Source of the DNA: Nitrobacteraceae bacterium AZCC 2146
Lineage (GTDB): Bacteria; Pseudomonadota; Alphaproteobacteria; Rhizobiales; Xanthobacteraceae
Direction of reading: 5' to 3'
Assembly: GCA_036924855.1 (NCBI GenBank)
Contig: JBAGRP010000001.1
Coordinates: 2,542,001 to 2,606,000, forward strand
DNA length: 64,000 bases
A program made the translations under genes and the position numbers. Shown here one piece after another: positions 1 to 8,228 of this stretch. The first letter of the stretch is position 1. Each line of letters begins with the position of its first letter. The notes under the pieces were generated by a model that saw only the letters and a list, made by a program, of their open reading frames with translations, had not been told where the DNA came from and ran no database searches.

Positions 1-702
1 AGCCTGCTGCAGCAATTCCAGGCGCCCGGCCTGCGCCAATGGCTGGAGAAGAATCCGGACTTCCTGCTCGAACCGATCCATCAAAACGCCGCCGTCGTCT
101 TCATCGACCTGTCGCGCTTCACTGCACTGAGCGAAACGCTGGACGCCGATGCGCTTCGCGATCTGCTGAAATCATTCCATGCGCTGATCGATCAGGAAGC
201 GGTGGCGCAAGGCGGCGTGGTCACCAGCTTCATGGGCGACGGCGCGATGATCCTGTTCGGCCTGCCCGAAGCAACGGCAGCCGACGCCGGCAATGCCGTT
301 CGCTGCTGCGTCGGCCTGTCCGCCCGCACCGAACAATGGCTCGGGGATCTGCCCGCGGAGATCGCCGACCAGATCGACTTCAAGGTCGGCGCGCATTTCG
401 GCGAGATCGTCGCATCCAGGCTGGGCGGCGGCAGCTACCAGCACATCACCGCGACCGGCGATACCGTCAATGTCGCAAGCCGCCTGATGGAAGTCGCGGC
501 GAGCCACGGCGCCGAAGTCGCCCTGAGCGACGACATGCTGCGCGCGGCGGGCGAATCTCCGATGCTGACCTCGGGCACGCTCACCGGTCCATCCGAGATG
601 CAGCTCCGTGGCCGCGCCGGCGCCATCAGCGTCTGGCTGTGGCACAATGGCAAACCGACGCGTGGGATTCTCGGGGAGGTCTCGGATGAACAACGCCTTT
701 GA
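1..702 (+). CDS. Class III adenylate/guanylate cyclase, C-terminal part (start lies before the window)
   Basis: The frame is open from base 1 and encodes the last 233 residues of a class III nucleotidyl cyclase, which converts ATP (or GTP) to the cyclic nucleotide. The catalytic domain begins near residue 33 of the visible part. VVFIDLSRF carries the first metal-binding Asp, MGDGAMILFG resembles the second metal/dimer segment, and ATGDTVNVASRL is the conserved motif near the C-terminus. In this family such C-terminal domains usually follow CHASE2 or other sensor regions, which here would lie outside the window. The stop overlaps the start of the RidA gene by 17 bp, so the two are probably co-transcribed. 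Family assignment is firm; substrate and sensor are unknown. Confidence 0.85.
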   Translation, partial: SLLQQFQAPGLRQWLEKNPDFLLEPIHQNAAVVFIDLSRFTALSETLDADALRDLLKSFHALIDQEAVAQGGVVTSFMGDGAMILFGLPEATAADAGNAVRCCVGLSARTEQWLGDLPAEIADQIDFKVGAHFGEIVASRLGGGSYQHITATGDTVNVASRLMEVAASHGAEVALSDDMLRAAGESPMLTSGTLTGPSEMQLRGRAGAISVWLWHNGKPTRGILGEVSDEQRL

Positions 703-1099
703 TACGATCCGACGCATCAACCCGCCCGAACTCGGTGAGCCGCCCGGCTATTCGCAGATCGTGGAGATCCGCGGCAGCCGCATGATCTTCATCGCCGGAC
801 AGACGGCGTTGGATCAGCGCGGCGAACTGGTCGGCAAGAATGATTTTACCGCACAGGCGGATCAGGTATTTCGCAATCTGGCGATCGCGCTGCAGGCGGT
901 GGATTGCACGCCGAGCCATCTGGTCAAGCTGACGGTGTTTGTGCGGGATATGGAAAATCTGGCGGCCTACCGCGAAGCCCGCAACCGCTTCTTCGCCACC
1001 GTCACGCCGCCCGCCGCCCCGGCGATCACGCTGGTCGAAGTCTCAAAACTCTACGGCCCGGATTTCCTGATCGAGATCGAGGCGATCGCCGCGGCGTGA
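686..1099 (+). CDS. RidA/YjgF family protein (reactive enamine/imine deaminase-like)
   Basis: This 137-residue protein has the length and layout of the RidA (YjgF/YER057c/UK114) family, whose members hydrolyse reactive 2-aminoacrylate-type intermediates or related imines as cytosolic trimers. Visible family features are the segment FIAGQTALDQRGELVG near the N-terminus, the LVKLTVFVRDM stretch, and the APAITLVEV C-terminal strand. I chose the ATG at 686 because GGGAGGT lies six bases upstream; a longer frame starting at 608 would run through the cyclase gene. It overlaps the cyclase stop, suggesting translational coupling. Whether it is a true imine deaminase or one of the many divergent paralogues cannot be told here. 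Confidence 0.85.
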   Translation: MNNAFDTIRRINPPELGEPPGYSQIVEIRGSRMIFIAGQTALDQRGELVGKNDFTAQADQVFRNLAIALQAVDCTPSHLVKLTVFVRDMENLAAYREARNRFFATVTPPAAPAITLVEVSKLYGPDFLIEIEAIAAA

Positions 1100-1229
1100 C
1101 CGGATGCGCGCGATGGCTGTCGTCCGCGATCGTCGCTGTGGTGAGTCTGCCTCGCTGGCGCCCAGCCTACGATCTGCTGCCCGGCAAGCGCCTGACGCAC
1201 TACGTTTAAGTCGCGTCGAGCGACGCCGC

Positions 1230-1475
1230 TCAGTTGCTGGCGCCGCCCAGCGCGGTCCTGTTGCCGGCGTCGCGGGACGGCACCGAGACATGGACCTCAT
1301 GACCCTCGCGTACCGCAAGCGAGGCGGCCGCCACCGCAGCCTCGAAGGCGGATTCCTTGGTGGCGAAGGTGCCCTCGACATCGCCGTCGTGGAGAACGCC
1401 CCAGGTGCTGCGGATTTCCGGGCCGTCGATTTCGATTTTGCCGGTTTCGATAATGGCGTAAGTCGCTAGTCCCAT
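1230..1475 (-). CDS. Small conserved hypothetical protein (DUF2188-like)
   Basis: This is an 81-residue soluble protein preceded by a strong ribosome site (AGGAGG about five bases before the ATG). The centre, TWGVLHDGDVEGTFATKESA followed by an Ala-rich helix and GHEVHVSVPS, resembles the short DUF2188 fold: a strand, an Ala-rich helix and a final strand. That resemblance is by eye only. A longer in-frame extension upstream overlaps the YbaK gene on the other strand and was not used. It is transcribed towards the RidA gene (convergent) and diverges from ybaK at 1563. No function can be given. Confidence 0.6.
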   Translation of the reverse strand: MGLATYAIIETGKIEIDGPEIRSTWGVLHDGDVEGTFATKESAFEAAVAAASLAVREGHEVHVSVPSRDAGNRTALGGASN

Positions 1476-1562
1476 GACGGCCTCCTGCGGTTTCGCAGAG
1501 AAAACGTGAAGCACGACGACAGGTTCCAGCGCCCGGCGCCGGAGCGGAGAACGGAGGTCGGC

Positions 1563-2036
1563 ATGTCGAAAACCACCCGTGCGACGCTGGCGCTGACAAA
1601 ACTCGGCGTCCCCTTCACGCTGCACAGCTATGACTACGATCCCGATGCCGACAGTATCGGCCTGCAGGCAGCGTCCGCGCTCGGTATCGAACCCCGGCGG
1701 ATGCTGAAGACGCTGATGGCCGAAGTCGATGGCCGGCCGGTCTGCGTCGTGGTGCCGTCGGACAAGGAGGTCAGCATGAAGAAGCTCGCCGCGGCATTTC
1801 ATGGCAAGGCCGCGAAAATGATGCGCCCGGCCGATGCCGAGCGACTGACCGGCTATCATGTCGGCGGCATCAGCCCGTTCGCGCCCAAAAAGCGCGTGCC
1901 GGTGGCGATCGAGCAGGCCGCGCTCGGCGAGACCACGGTCTATCTCAATGGCGGCCAGCGCGGGCGGCAGATCGAGATCGCTCCCGACGATGCGCGCAAG
2001 GCGCTGGAAGCGATTACAGCCTCGCTGACGGCGTGA
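1563..2036 (+). CDS. ybaK: YbaK/EbsC-type Cys-tRNA(Pro)/Cys-tRNA(Cys) deacylase
   Basis: This 157-residue protein of the YbaK/ProX editing superfamily hydrolyses Cys mis-attached to tRNA-Pro in trans and so protects translation fidelity. Family features are TLALTKLGVPFTLHSYDYDP at the N-terminus, RMLKTLMAEVDGRPVCVVVP, the Lys-containing SMKKLAAAFHGKAAKMM region expected to hold the catalytic Lys, and the glycine-rich YHVGGISPFAPKK loop. The start at 1563 is preceded by GGAGGT; an ATG at 1506 has no such site. It appears to be a single gene. Confidence is high for the family and good for the activity. Confidence 0.9.
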   Translation: MSKTTRATLALTKLGVPFTLHSYDYDPDADSIGLQAASALGIEPRRMLKTLMAEVDGRPVCVVVPSDKEVSMKKLAAAFHGKAAKMMRPADAERLTGYHVGGISPFAPKKRVPVAIEQAALGETTVYLNGGQRGRQIEIAPDDARKALEAITASLTA

Positions 2037-2077
2037 AGTGAACGACGATCAGCTCGGAGCCGCCGACAGGCGTTCGA

Positions 2078-2368
2078 TCAGCAGCCCCGGCAAATGTTCC
2101 CGATCTTCCGGTCGAGCGCCGCGTCTTCCGGACTTGGCTTGAGCATGTCGTCGGAAATCGCAGCAGTATCGGCCCGCGTCGGCTGCTGATGCGGGGGCAG
2201 CGGCGCGCTGCCCGCCAGCCGAGGATCCGGTGTCAGCGACGGCGGGACCGTTGGGTTCGCGGGCGCCGACAAGCCCGACTGAACGCCTGGACCATGCATG
2301 CCGCGCGCGAGAACCGGCGACAGTCCGGACAGGAGCAAAGTCATGGTGATGACGATGAGTTTTCGCAC
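2078..2368 (-). CDS. Small secreted protein ending in ICRGC
   Basis: The GTG at 2368 is preceded by AAGGAGGT at ideal spacing and opens a 96-residue protein with a signal peptide (RKLIVITMTLLLSGLSPVLARG, cleavage probably after ALA or near residue 21). The mature part is Pro-rich and disordered-looking, then ends in a short charged helix and the motif KIGNICRGC. The only two cysteines are in the last four residues (CRGC). The divergent gene at 2537 ends in almost the same way, so the two are probably related. Function unknown. A longer frame continuing to 2650 has no ribosome site and would overlap the neighbour's coding region. Confidence 0.65.
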   Translation of the reverse strand: MRKLIVITMTLLLSGLSPVLARGMHGPGVQSGLSAPANPTVPPSLTPDPRLAGSAPLPPHQQPTRADTAAISDDMLKPSPEDAALDRKIGNICRGC

Positions 2369-2536
2369 TTGGACCTCCTTCGAGAGTCTTTGGCAAACGA
2401 AGATCCGGGCAAACATTTGCTGGTGCCGCCCGTTCCGGGAATGAAGGAGCCGCGGCGACACACCTGCGTGAGCAGCCTCGATTTCGCCACCGCCAGCCTC
2501 ATGATGCACTCGTGATCCACCAGCGAGGGTAGCGAC

Positions 2537-2776
2537 ATGAGACGCGCAGCGCGATCTGCCATCACCGCAGTCAGCTTCGGAGCTGTACTTCTGACGGCGT
2601 TCACGCATCCCGTGAAGGCCCGAGGCGGCGGTCACGGATCTGGCGGCCACGGCCTACACGGGCTGCATTTCGCCGGGGGCCACCGGCATGGCAACGATCC
2701 ATACATCAAGGCGGCCTCGGACGAACGCGACAAACTGCTGACTGCAAAGCTCAAGGATATTTGCCGCGGCTGCTAG
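2537..2776 (+). CDS. Small secreted Gly/His-rich protein ending in ICRGC
   Basis: This 79-residue protein has an N-terminal signal peptide (positively charged MRRAARS, then a hydrophobic stretch, cleavage likely after VKA). A Gly/His-rich segment (GGGHGSGGHGLHGLHF) that could bind metal follows, then a charged helix ending in KLKDICRGC. It is divergent from the gene at 2078-2368; 168 bases separate the two starts and should hold both promoters. The C-terminal eight residues match that neighbour closely, although the middle regions are unrelated. The CRGC end could be a metal or haem ligand or a disulfide anchor, but that is only inference. Confidence 0.6.
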   Translation: MRRAARSAITAVSFGAVLLTAFTHPVKARGGGHGSGGHGLHGLHFAGGHRHGNDPYIKAASDERDKLLTAKLKDICRGC

Positions 2777-2938
2777 GCTGGCTATGACCATGCGTGAGAT
2801 CACAGCGCTGTTACCAGGCGCCGCTTGCCAAAGGGCCAGTTGCCGCTTTTGCCGGAAGTTTGAATGGAAATTCAACCGGATCGGAACGACAATCGGAATG
2901 CGAATTATACGGATAGACTACCCAGGAGGATCAAACCC

Positions 2939-3214
2939 ATGCGTTCAATTCTGGCAGCAGCAGCGCTTCTCGCCGTAATGGGTGCGACGCCGAGCATGGC
3001 CCGCGATTATCCGTGGTGCGAACGGACCTCGTTCAACGGCTTCAATCCGAGTTGTTCCTTCACCTCGTACCAGCAGTGCATGGCCACCGTGAGCGGCCAG
3101 CGCGGCGATTGCATCCTCAACCCGCGCCTCGCCTTCGGCGAGCAGCGCCGCAGGGGCCGCGCCGCGCCCGACTGGAATGGCGGATGGGACAACGGCCGGG
3201 ATCGCGGCTGGTAG
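2939..3214 (+). CDS. DUF3551 family secreted protein
   Basis: A 91-residue protein with a clear signal peptide (MRSILAAAALLAVMGATPSMA). The mature sequence begins DYPWCERTSFNG and continues SCSFTSYQQCMATVSGQRGDC, the arrangement of Cys residues and the YxQCMATVSG core that mark DUF3551, a family found mainly in Bradyrhizobium relatives. The four cysteines probably form two disulfides in the periplasm. The start is supported by AGGAGGA eight bases upstream. The function of the family is not known. Confidence 0.8.
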   Translation: MRSILAAAALLAVMGATPSMARDYPWCERTSFNGFNPSCSFTSYQQCMATVSGQRGDCILNPRLAFGEQRRRGRAAPDWNGGWDNGRDRGW

Positions 3215-3406
3215 ACTGCGCCGTTTCGCAATGTGATTGGTGCCATCGTTCACTAGCCTGGCTGGTGTTGCCGGCTAACGGCGACGCAGCACGTGCGCGT
3301 CAGTTGCACGCATGGTCGCAATGCACGGCGGCTATTGAACTCCTGTGAAATTCCGTGTCTGTCAGGCGACCCGGGCGTCCCACGCCGCATCTCCTTCAGG
3401 CCTGAC

Positions 3407-4333
3407 ATGACCTCTTCCACCTCAACCGGCCGCGGCCCGATCGGCTGGCTGTCGCAGCAGCCTTATCTGCTGCTGAGCCTGACCTCGCTGTTCTGGGCCG
3501 GCAATTCCATCGTCGGGCGCACCGCGGCCGGGCATTTTCCGCCGGTGACATTGTCGTTCACGCGCTGGCTCTGCGCATTCCTGATCCTGCTGCCGTTTGC
3601 CTGGCGCGACCTGCGCACCGACTGGCCGGCGATCCGCGCCAAGCTCGGCATCATGGTGGCGATGTCGGTATGCGGCATCGCCGCCTTCAACACCCTGCTC
3701 TACACCGCGCTGGAATACACCACGGCGCTGAACGCGCTGCTGCTGCAATCCTCCACGCCGCTGTTCGTCGCGATGTGGTCGCTGATCGTGCTGCGCGTCC
3801 GCCTGACGCTGGCGCAGGCGTCGGGCATCCTGGTGTCGCTGATCGGCGTGCTGGTCATCGTCATGCACGGCGACCTGACCCGGCTGGCGAGCGTCGAATT
3901 CAACCGAGGCGACATGCTGATGGTCCTCGCGCTGGCGATCTTCGGACTGTACTCGGCGCTGGTGCCGAAGCGGCCGGTGATCCAGCAGACCTCGTTCCTC
4001 GCCTTCATCTTCGGATGCGGCGTGCTCTGTCTCGCGCCATTCTTCGTCTGGGAATTGCTCGCACGCCCGGCCGCCGAAGTGACCGCCAGCAATGCTCTCG
4101 CGCTGGGCTATACCGTGGTGTTTCCCTCGATCCTCGCCTATTTCTGCTACAATCGCGGCGTGCAGCTGGTCGGTCCGAACCGCTCGGCGCCGTTCTTTCA
4201 TCTGGTGCCGGTGTTCGGCTCGGCGATGGCGATCTTCCTCCTCGGCGAACACCTTCAGCTGTTTCACGTCGCCGGCTACGCACTGGTGCTGGTGGGAATT
4301 TTCGTCGCGGCACGGAAGCCAAGGGCGGCCTGA
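3407..4333 (+). CDS. EamA/DMT family transporter (paralogue A)
   Basis: This 308-residue inner-membrane protein shows about ten hydrophobic helices in two halves, the layout of the drug/metabolite transporter superfamily with two EamA domains. Members export amino acids, sugars or other metabolites; the substrate here is unknown. It is a close paralogue of the gene at 8229-9146: the segments QPYLLLSLTSLFWAGN, DWPxxRA, GPNRxAPFFH and VFGSAMAI occur in both. The ATG at 3407 gives the normal family length; a frame from 3293 adds 38 non-hydrophobic residues. The two paralogues flank the iron-uptake operon 4339-7977. Confidence 0.88.
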   Translation: MTSSTSTGRGPIGWLSQQPYLLLSLTSLFWAGNSIVGRTAAGHFPPVTLSFTRWLCAFLILLPFAWRDLRTDWPAIRAKLGIMVAMSVCGIAAFNTLLYTALEYTTALNALLLQSSTPLFVAMWSLIVLRVRLTLAQASGILVSLIGVLVIVMHGDLTRLASVEFNRGDMLMVLALAIFGLYSALVPKRPVIQQTSFLAFIFGCGVLCLAPFFVWELLARPAAEVTASNALALGYTVVFPSILAYFCYNRGVQLVGPNRSAPFFHLVPVFGSAMAIFLLGEHLQLFHVAGYALVLVGIFVAARKPRAA

Positions 4334-4338
4334 GTACG

Positions 4339-4536
4339 CTACCTGTTTCGTCGAACGTAGACCCACGCCGCGATGGCGATCGGCAGACCGACGGCGAACC
4401 ACGAGAAGATCCGGCCGAGTTCGTTGAACAGCAGCGCCGACAGCAGGCCGGCCAGCGACAACACCCCAATCACGATGGGGAGGCCGAACACGGCGATCCA
4501 GTTGCCGTGGCGGCGATAATGTGGCGCATCGATCAT
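4339..4536 (-). CDS. Small two-helix membrane protein coupled to the PepSY gene
   Basis: A 65-residue protein with two hydrophobic helices (about residues 13-33 and 45-60) and a basic C-terminus (VYVRRNR), which by the positive-inside rule suggests both ends in the cytoplasm. Its ATG overlaps the TGA of the upstream PepSY gene (ATGA at 4533-4536), a sign of translational coupling. It is therefore the third gene of the receptor-PepSY-small protein operon. Function unknown; a role as accessory subunit of the PepSY permease/reductase-like protein is inference from the operon only. Confidence 0.7.
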   Translation of the reverse strand: MIDAPHYRRHGNWIAVFGLPIVIGVLSLAGLLSALLFNELGRIFSWFAVGLPIAIAAWVYVRRNR

Positions 4537-5681
4537 GGCGTCGGCTGCAACGACGACGACGACGATGCGGCGCTGACGTGCGCCACACGCTGCGTCTTGC
4601 GGCGCCGCACCCACCACAGATACAGCCCGCTGCCGAGCACGACGATGGTCAGCACGTCCAGCAACGCCCAGATGATCTTCAGCGGCATGCCGCCGTAATC
4701 GCCGAAATGCAGCGGCTGCGACACTTGCAGCGCCTTCAGATAGACCGGCAGGTCACGGGTATCGGAGACCTCGCCGGTTTCGCCGTCGAGCAGCACCGGC
4801 TTCAGCATCCGCGCGGTCAGCGTGGTATCGCCGCGCATGAAGGCGGCATAGTGATACGACGAGGTGAAGGGGGTGCCGGGAAAAGCGATGAAGCCGATCT
4901 CCATGCCCGGGGCGGCACTCATGGCGTTGCCGGCCACCACATCGAGCGAAGCCAGACGGTCGGGCTTCGACTTGCCGGCGGAGGCCGCGACCATCGCCGC
5001 GAGCTCGGTGGATTTCCACTGGTTCAGCATCACTTCCGCCAGCGTGTTGAGCACGCCGGTGCCGCCGACCACCAGTGCCCAGACCACGGTGACGATGCCC
5101 AGCAGATTGTGCCAGTCCAGCCAGACGATGCGGCGGGTCTTTTCGGAACGGATGGTCGCGAAGCTGAGGCGGCGCGTGAACGGCCAGTACAGCACCACGC
5201 CGGAGACGATGGCGACCATGAACAGGAAGCCCATCGCCCCCATGAACAATATGCCGGGCTGGCCGAGATACAGGTCGGTGTGCAGCTTCAGCACCACCAG
5301 CATCGGGCCGGTGCCGGCGAGGCCGAGCGGCTTGCCGCTATAGGCATCGAACGAGGTCACGGTGGTGTCGTCCGGCTTGCCGTCCACCGCACGATTGGTG
5401 AAGGCGAAGACGATTCCGGGCTCGTCCTTGTCGGTGCCGAGATATAGCAGCACCTGGCCGGGATATTTTTCCAGCGCAGCGCGCCCGATCGCCTCATAAC
5501 CAAGCTTTGCCGCACCGGGCGGCGGCACTTCATGGGCAGGCGCATAGCCGAGCCATTCATCGATCTCATGATGAAAGATCAACGGCAGGCCGGTGAGGCA
5601 CAGCAGCAGCAGGAACAGGGTCGAGACAAGGCTGGTCCACTTATGGACCAGCGACCAGATGCGGGCCGTTCGCGCCTTCAG
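4533..5681 (-). CDS. fegB: PepSY-associated TM protein, FegB-like, probably from a CTG start
   Basis: Inner-membrane protein of about 382 residues with four hydrophobic helices (roughly 16-36, 144-166, 193-211, 340-360) and periplasmic PepSY-type regions, as in the PiuB/FegB group linked to siderophore uptake. The frame has no ATG, GTG or TTG between its upstream stop (5694-5696) and a TTG at 5580-5582. Starting at that TTG would remove the whole first helix (RIWSLVHKWTSLVSTLFLL). A CTG at 5679-5681 sits five bases after GGGGAGG (5687-5693), so I take CTG as the start. It follows the TonB receptor gene by 19 bp and is surely co-transcribed with it. The fegB name rests on similarity to the Bradyrhizobium fegAB arrangement, not on a search. 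Confidence 0.8.
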   Translation of the reverse strand: MKARTARIWSLVHKWTSLVSTLFLLLLCLTGLPLIFHHEIDEWLGYAPAHEVPPPGAAKLGYEAIGRAALEKYPGQVLLYLGTDKDEPGIVFAFTNRAVDGKPDDTTVTSFDAYSGKPLGLAGTGPMLVVLKLHTDLYLGQPGILFMGAMGFLFMVAIVSGVVLYWPFTRRLSFATIRSEKTRRIVWLDWHNLLGIVTVVWALVVGGTGVLNTLAEVMLNQWKSTELAAMVAASAGKSKPDRLASLDVVAGNAMSAAPGMEIGFIAFPGTPFTSSYHYAAFMRGDTTLTARMLKPVLLDGETGEVSDTRDLPVYLKALQVSQPLHFGDYGGMPLKIIWALLDVLTIVVLGSGLYLWWVRRRKTQRVAHVSAASSSSSLQPTP

Positions 5682-5686
5682 GACAG

Positions 5687-5693
5687 CCTCCCC
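5687..5693 (-). promoter_or_regulatory. Ribosome binding site that supports a CTG start for the PepSY gene
   Basis: On the minus strand this reads GGGGAGG, five bases before CTG at 5681. It lies in the 19-bp gap after the TonB receptor stop. No ATG, GTG or TTG is within reach in the right frame, so this site is the main support for non-canonical initiation. Confidence 0.6.
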
Positions 5694-5700
5694 TCAGGCG

Positions 5701-7977
5701 TTACCATTTGTATCCGACGCTGGCGGTGACGCGGCGGCGGTCGCCGTAGAAGCAGGACGACGCGGTCGCGCAGCTCGCCACATAGATCTCGTCGGTGACG
5801 TTGACGGCATTGAGCGCCACACGCCAGTTCTGCCACTCGTAGTGGATCGCCGCGTCGCCCAGCATTACCGAGGGCACCGGCAGCAGGTTGGCGGTGTCGG
5901 CGAACGACGAACCGATATAGCGCACGCCGCCGCCGAAGCCGAAGCCGCGCAGCGGGCCGTCCTGGAAGGTGTAGTCCGCCCAGCCCGACGCCATCTGCCG
6001 CGGCGTGTTGGTCGGCACCGTGCCGACCAGTGCGGGGTTGGCATCCTTGCTGACGAACAGGTCATAAGTGGTGAACGAGCCGATCACCTTGAAGCCCGGC
6101 GCCAGGTTGGCGACCGCCTCGAGCTCAAGACCGCGCGACGTCACCTCGCCGTTCTGCAGCGTGAAGTTGGCGTTGTTGGGATCGGTGGTCAGCGCGTTCT
6201 GCCGCTTCAGATCGAACCAGGCGATGCCGAAATGGCCGTCGAACCCGACCGGCTGGAACTTGACGCCGACCTCGGTCTGCTGCCCGGTTTCCGGCAGCAG
6301 CAGGCTGTTGGTCGAGAAGTTGGTGCCGACCACGGGATTGTAGCTGGTCGCGTAGGAAACGTAGGGCGCGACGCCGTTGTCGAAATTGTAGATCAGGCCG
6401 GCGCGGCCGCTGAACTTGCTGTCGTCGCGGCTGAGCCCGGCACCGATATGGTTGTCGTTGTCGGTGCCGACCCAGTCGTTGCGGCCGCTCAGCACCAGCG
6501 TCAGGCGATCGAGCTTGATCTGGTCCTGCACGTAGACGCCAAGCTGGTTCTGCGTCAGCGTCGCGTTCTGGTACGGCGTGCCGTTGAACTGCGCGGTGGG
6601 CGTATAGACCGGATTGACCAGGTTCAGCGAGGTCGCCGCGCCAAACCCCTGGTAGTCGTCGATGCTGTAGTGCTTCAGGTCGAGGCCGAACAGCGTGGTG
6701 TGGCTGAGAATGCCGGTGTTGAAACGGTATTCGAGCTGGCTGTCGAGGTCGGCCTGGTTGCCGATGCCATGGGTGAAGAAGTTGCCGCGCGCCAGATCGG
6801 CGGCCGCGGGCGTCGTCGCGTAGCCCAGGCCCTGCAGCGTCGACAGCGTGACGTCGGTATGCGCATAGCGCGCGTTCTGCCGGAATGTGACGTTATCCGA
6901 GAGGTTGCGTTCGAACTGATAGCCGAGCATCTCCTGCTCGCGCCTGAAGCTGTCGACGCTCGGATCGCTGGCGAACAGCCCCGTCCCGATCTTGCCGAAC
7001 GGCGCCGCCGTGACCGTGCCGACATAGGGCAGGAAGTTCTGCACGCGGGTCTGGTTGTAGGACGCGGAGGCCAGCACGGTCAGGCTGGTGTCGGCGTCCG
7101 GCTTCCACGTCACCGAGGGCGCAATGAAAAAGTTGTTGTTGGGCGTGAAGTCGGTCTGGGTACCGCCGCCCTGCACCTGGCCGACCAAACGGGTGTACAG
7201 CTTGCCGTTTTCCGGGGAGATCGCGACCGGGCCGCCGAAATCGAACGCCGTGTAGCCGTTGCCGAAGTTGTCGACGCCGGCCTCGATGTAGCGGATCGGC
7301 TCCGATGGCGGCAGCTTGCTGACGGCGTTGACGATGCCGCTCGGGCTCGATCCGCCGTACAGCACGGCGGAGGGGCCGCGCAACACTTCGACGCGCTCGA
7401 GATTGAACGGCTGCAGCTTCCAGGTCGCGAACGCCGTCGAGAACAACTGGATGCCGTCGAGGAACAGGCTGTTGTCGTCGGACTTGAAGCCGCGGATCAG
7501 GAACCAGTCGTTGCGGGTATCGGCGCCGAAATAGCCGCCGACGATGCCAGGCGTGTAGCGCACGATCTCGTCGAACTTCTTCGGCTTCTGGTCGCGGATC
7601 TGTTCGGCGCCGATGACCGAGATCGCCTGCGGCGTTTCATTGATCGGCGTATTGGTCTTGGTGCCGGCCATGCTGCGATTGGCGACATAGCCCCGGATCG
7701 CGCCACGCGGGCTTTCAACAAAGGGGGCATCGCGTTTGGCGACGGGCACGCGTGAGGCGGCGGCGCTGCGGGTCGCGCGCGGGGTGCGGCGCGGTGCCGC
7801 AGCGGCACGACGGCGTTGTTCGGGCTGGCTGACGACCACCGGCGGCAGCGGCTGCACGCCGCTCTGCGATGCTGCAGCATTTGATTGCTGAGCCAGCGAC
7901 GAGTTCAGCGTCAGCGCACTGAACGCACAAGCCGCCGACCACATGGCCAGGCGCGACAGATGAATCTTCTTCAACAC
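5701..7977 (-). CDS. fegA: TonB-dependent siderophore receptor, ferrichrome-type (FegA-like)
   Basis: Outer-membrane receptor of 758 residues that imports a ferric siderophore with TonB/ExbBD energy. It begins with a signal peptide (to about residue 29), then a Pro/Arg-rich linker, a plug domain from about residue 105 (NETPQAISVIGAEQIRDQ, then YTPGIVG and VEVLRGPSAVLYG) and a 22-strand barrel ending in SVGYKW with a C-terminal aromatic residue. Length and motifs fit FhuA/FegA-type siderophore receptors; ferrichrome is the best guess for substrate, by analogy with Bradyrhizobium FegA. The start is GTG at 7977 with a GGGG-containing ribosome site. It heads an operon with the PepSY gene and a small membrane protein. 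A possible Irr box lies about 90 bases upstream. Confidence 0.9.
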   Translation of the reverse strand: MLKKIHLSRLAMWSAACAFSALTLNSSLAQQSNAAASQSGVQPLPPVVVSQPEQRRRAAAAPRRTPRATRSAAASRVPVAKRDAPFVESPRGAIRGYVANRSMAGTKTNTPINETPQAISVIGAEQIRDQKPKKFDEIVRYTPGIVGGYFGADTRNDWFLIRGFKSDDNSLFLDGIQLFSTAFATWKLQPFNLERVEVLRGPSAVLYGGSSPSGIVNAVSKLPPSEPIRYIEAGVDNFGNGYTAFDFGGPVAISPENGKLYTRLVGQVQGGGTQTDFTPNNNFFIAPSVTWKPDADTSLTVLASASYNQTRVQNFLPYVGTVTAAPFGKIGTGLFASDPSVDSFRREQEMLGYQFERNLSDNVTFRQNARYAHTDVTLSTLQGLGYATTPAAADLARGNFFTHGIGNQADLDSQLEYRFNTGILSHTTLFGLDLKHYSIDDYQGFGAATSLNLVNPVYTPTAQFNGTPYQNATLTQNQLGVYVQDQIKLDRLTLVLSGRNDWVGTDNDNHIGAGLSRDDSKFSGRAGLIYNFDNGVAPYVSYATSYNPVVGTNFSTNSLLLPETGQQTEVGVKFQPVGFDGHFGIAWFDLKRQNALTTDPNNANFTLQNGEVTSRGLELEAVANLAPGFKVIGSFTTYDLFVSKDANPALVGTVPTNTPRQMASGWADYTFQDGPLRGFGFGGGVRYIGSSFADTANLLPVPSVMLGDAAIHYEWQNWRVALNAVNVTDEIYVASCATASSCFYGDRRRVTASVGYKW

Positions 7978-8068
7978 AGTCCCCGATCGTAGTTCTTCGC
8001 ATCGCTCGCAGCGAAATGACGCAGCGCTTCGTTCCAGATCGGGTTATGCGAGCGCGATCGACAACTCC

Positions 8069-8085
8069 AATAGAAGGCCTCTAGA
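8069..8085. promoter_or_regulatory. Possible degenerate Irr iron-control element upstream of the TonB receptor
   Basis: The imperfect palindrome AATAGAAGGCCTCTAGA lies in the divergent promoter region between the receptor gene (start 7977) and the EamA gene (start 8229). Compared with the ICE consensus TTTAGAA-N3-TTCTAAA it matches about 10 of 14 arm positions when read on the minus strand. It is weaker than the mbfA box in this same window and may be chance. Confidence 0.35.
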
Positions 8086-8228
8086 CAAAAGCGTTGCACA
8101 CACACTGTGTCCGCGGTGCCGCAGTTTCTGCGCGCAATGGTTGTTCGTGCATGGAAGCGTCCCGGACGCGGGCATTGTTCCCTGCTTGATTCTGCGAACA
8201 TTTGAATCGATCCAAACTGTTGGAAACG

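Noticed and set aside
2784..2978. 64-codon frame overlapping the DUF3551 start
   Set aside because: It overlaps the well-supported DUF3551 gene in another frame and lacks a signal or ribosome site.
5593..7755. Plus-strand frame of 720 codons opposite the TonB receptor
   Set aside because: It is the antisense of a clear receptor gene. Its product is rich in Arg, Gly, Val and Asp without domains, the usual mirror of GC-rich coding sequence.
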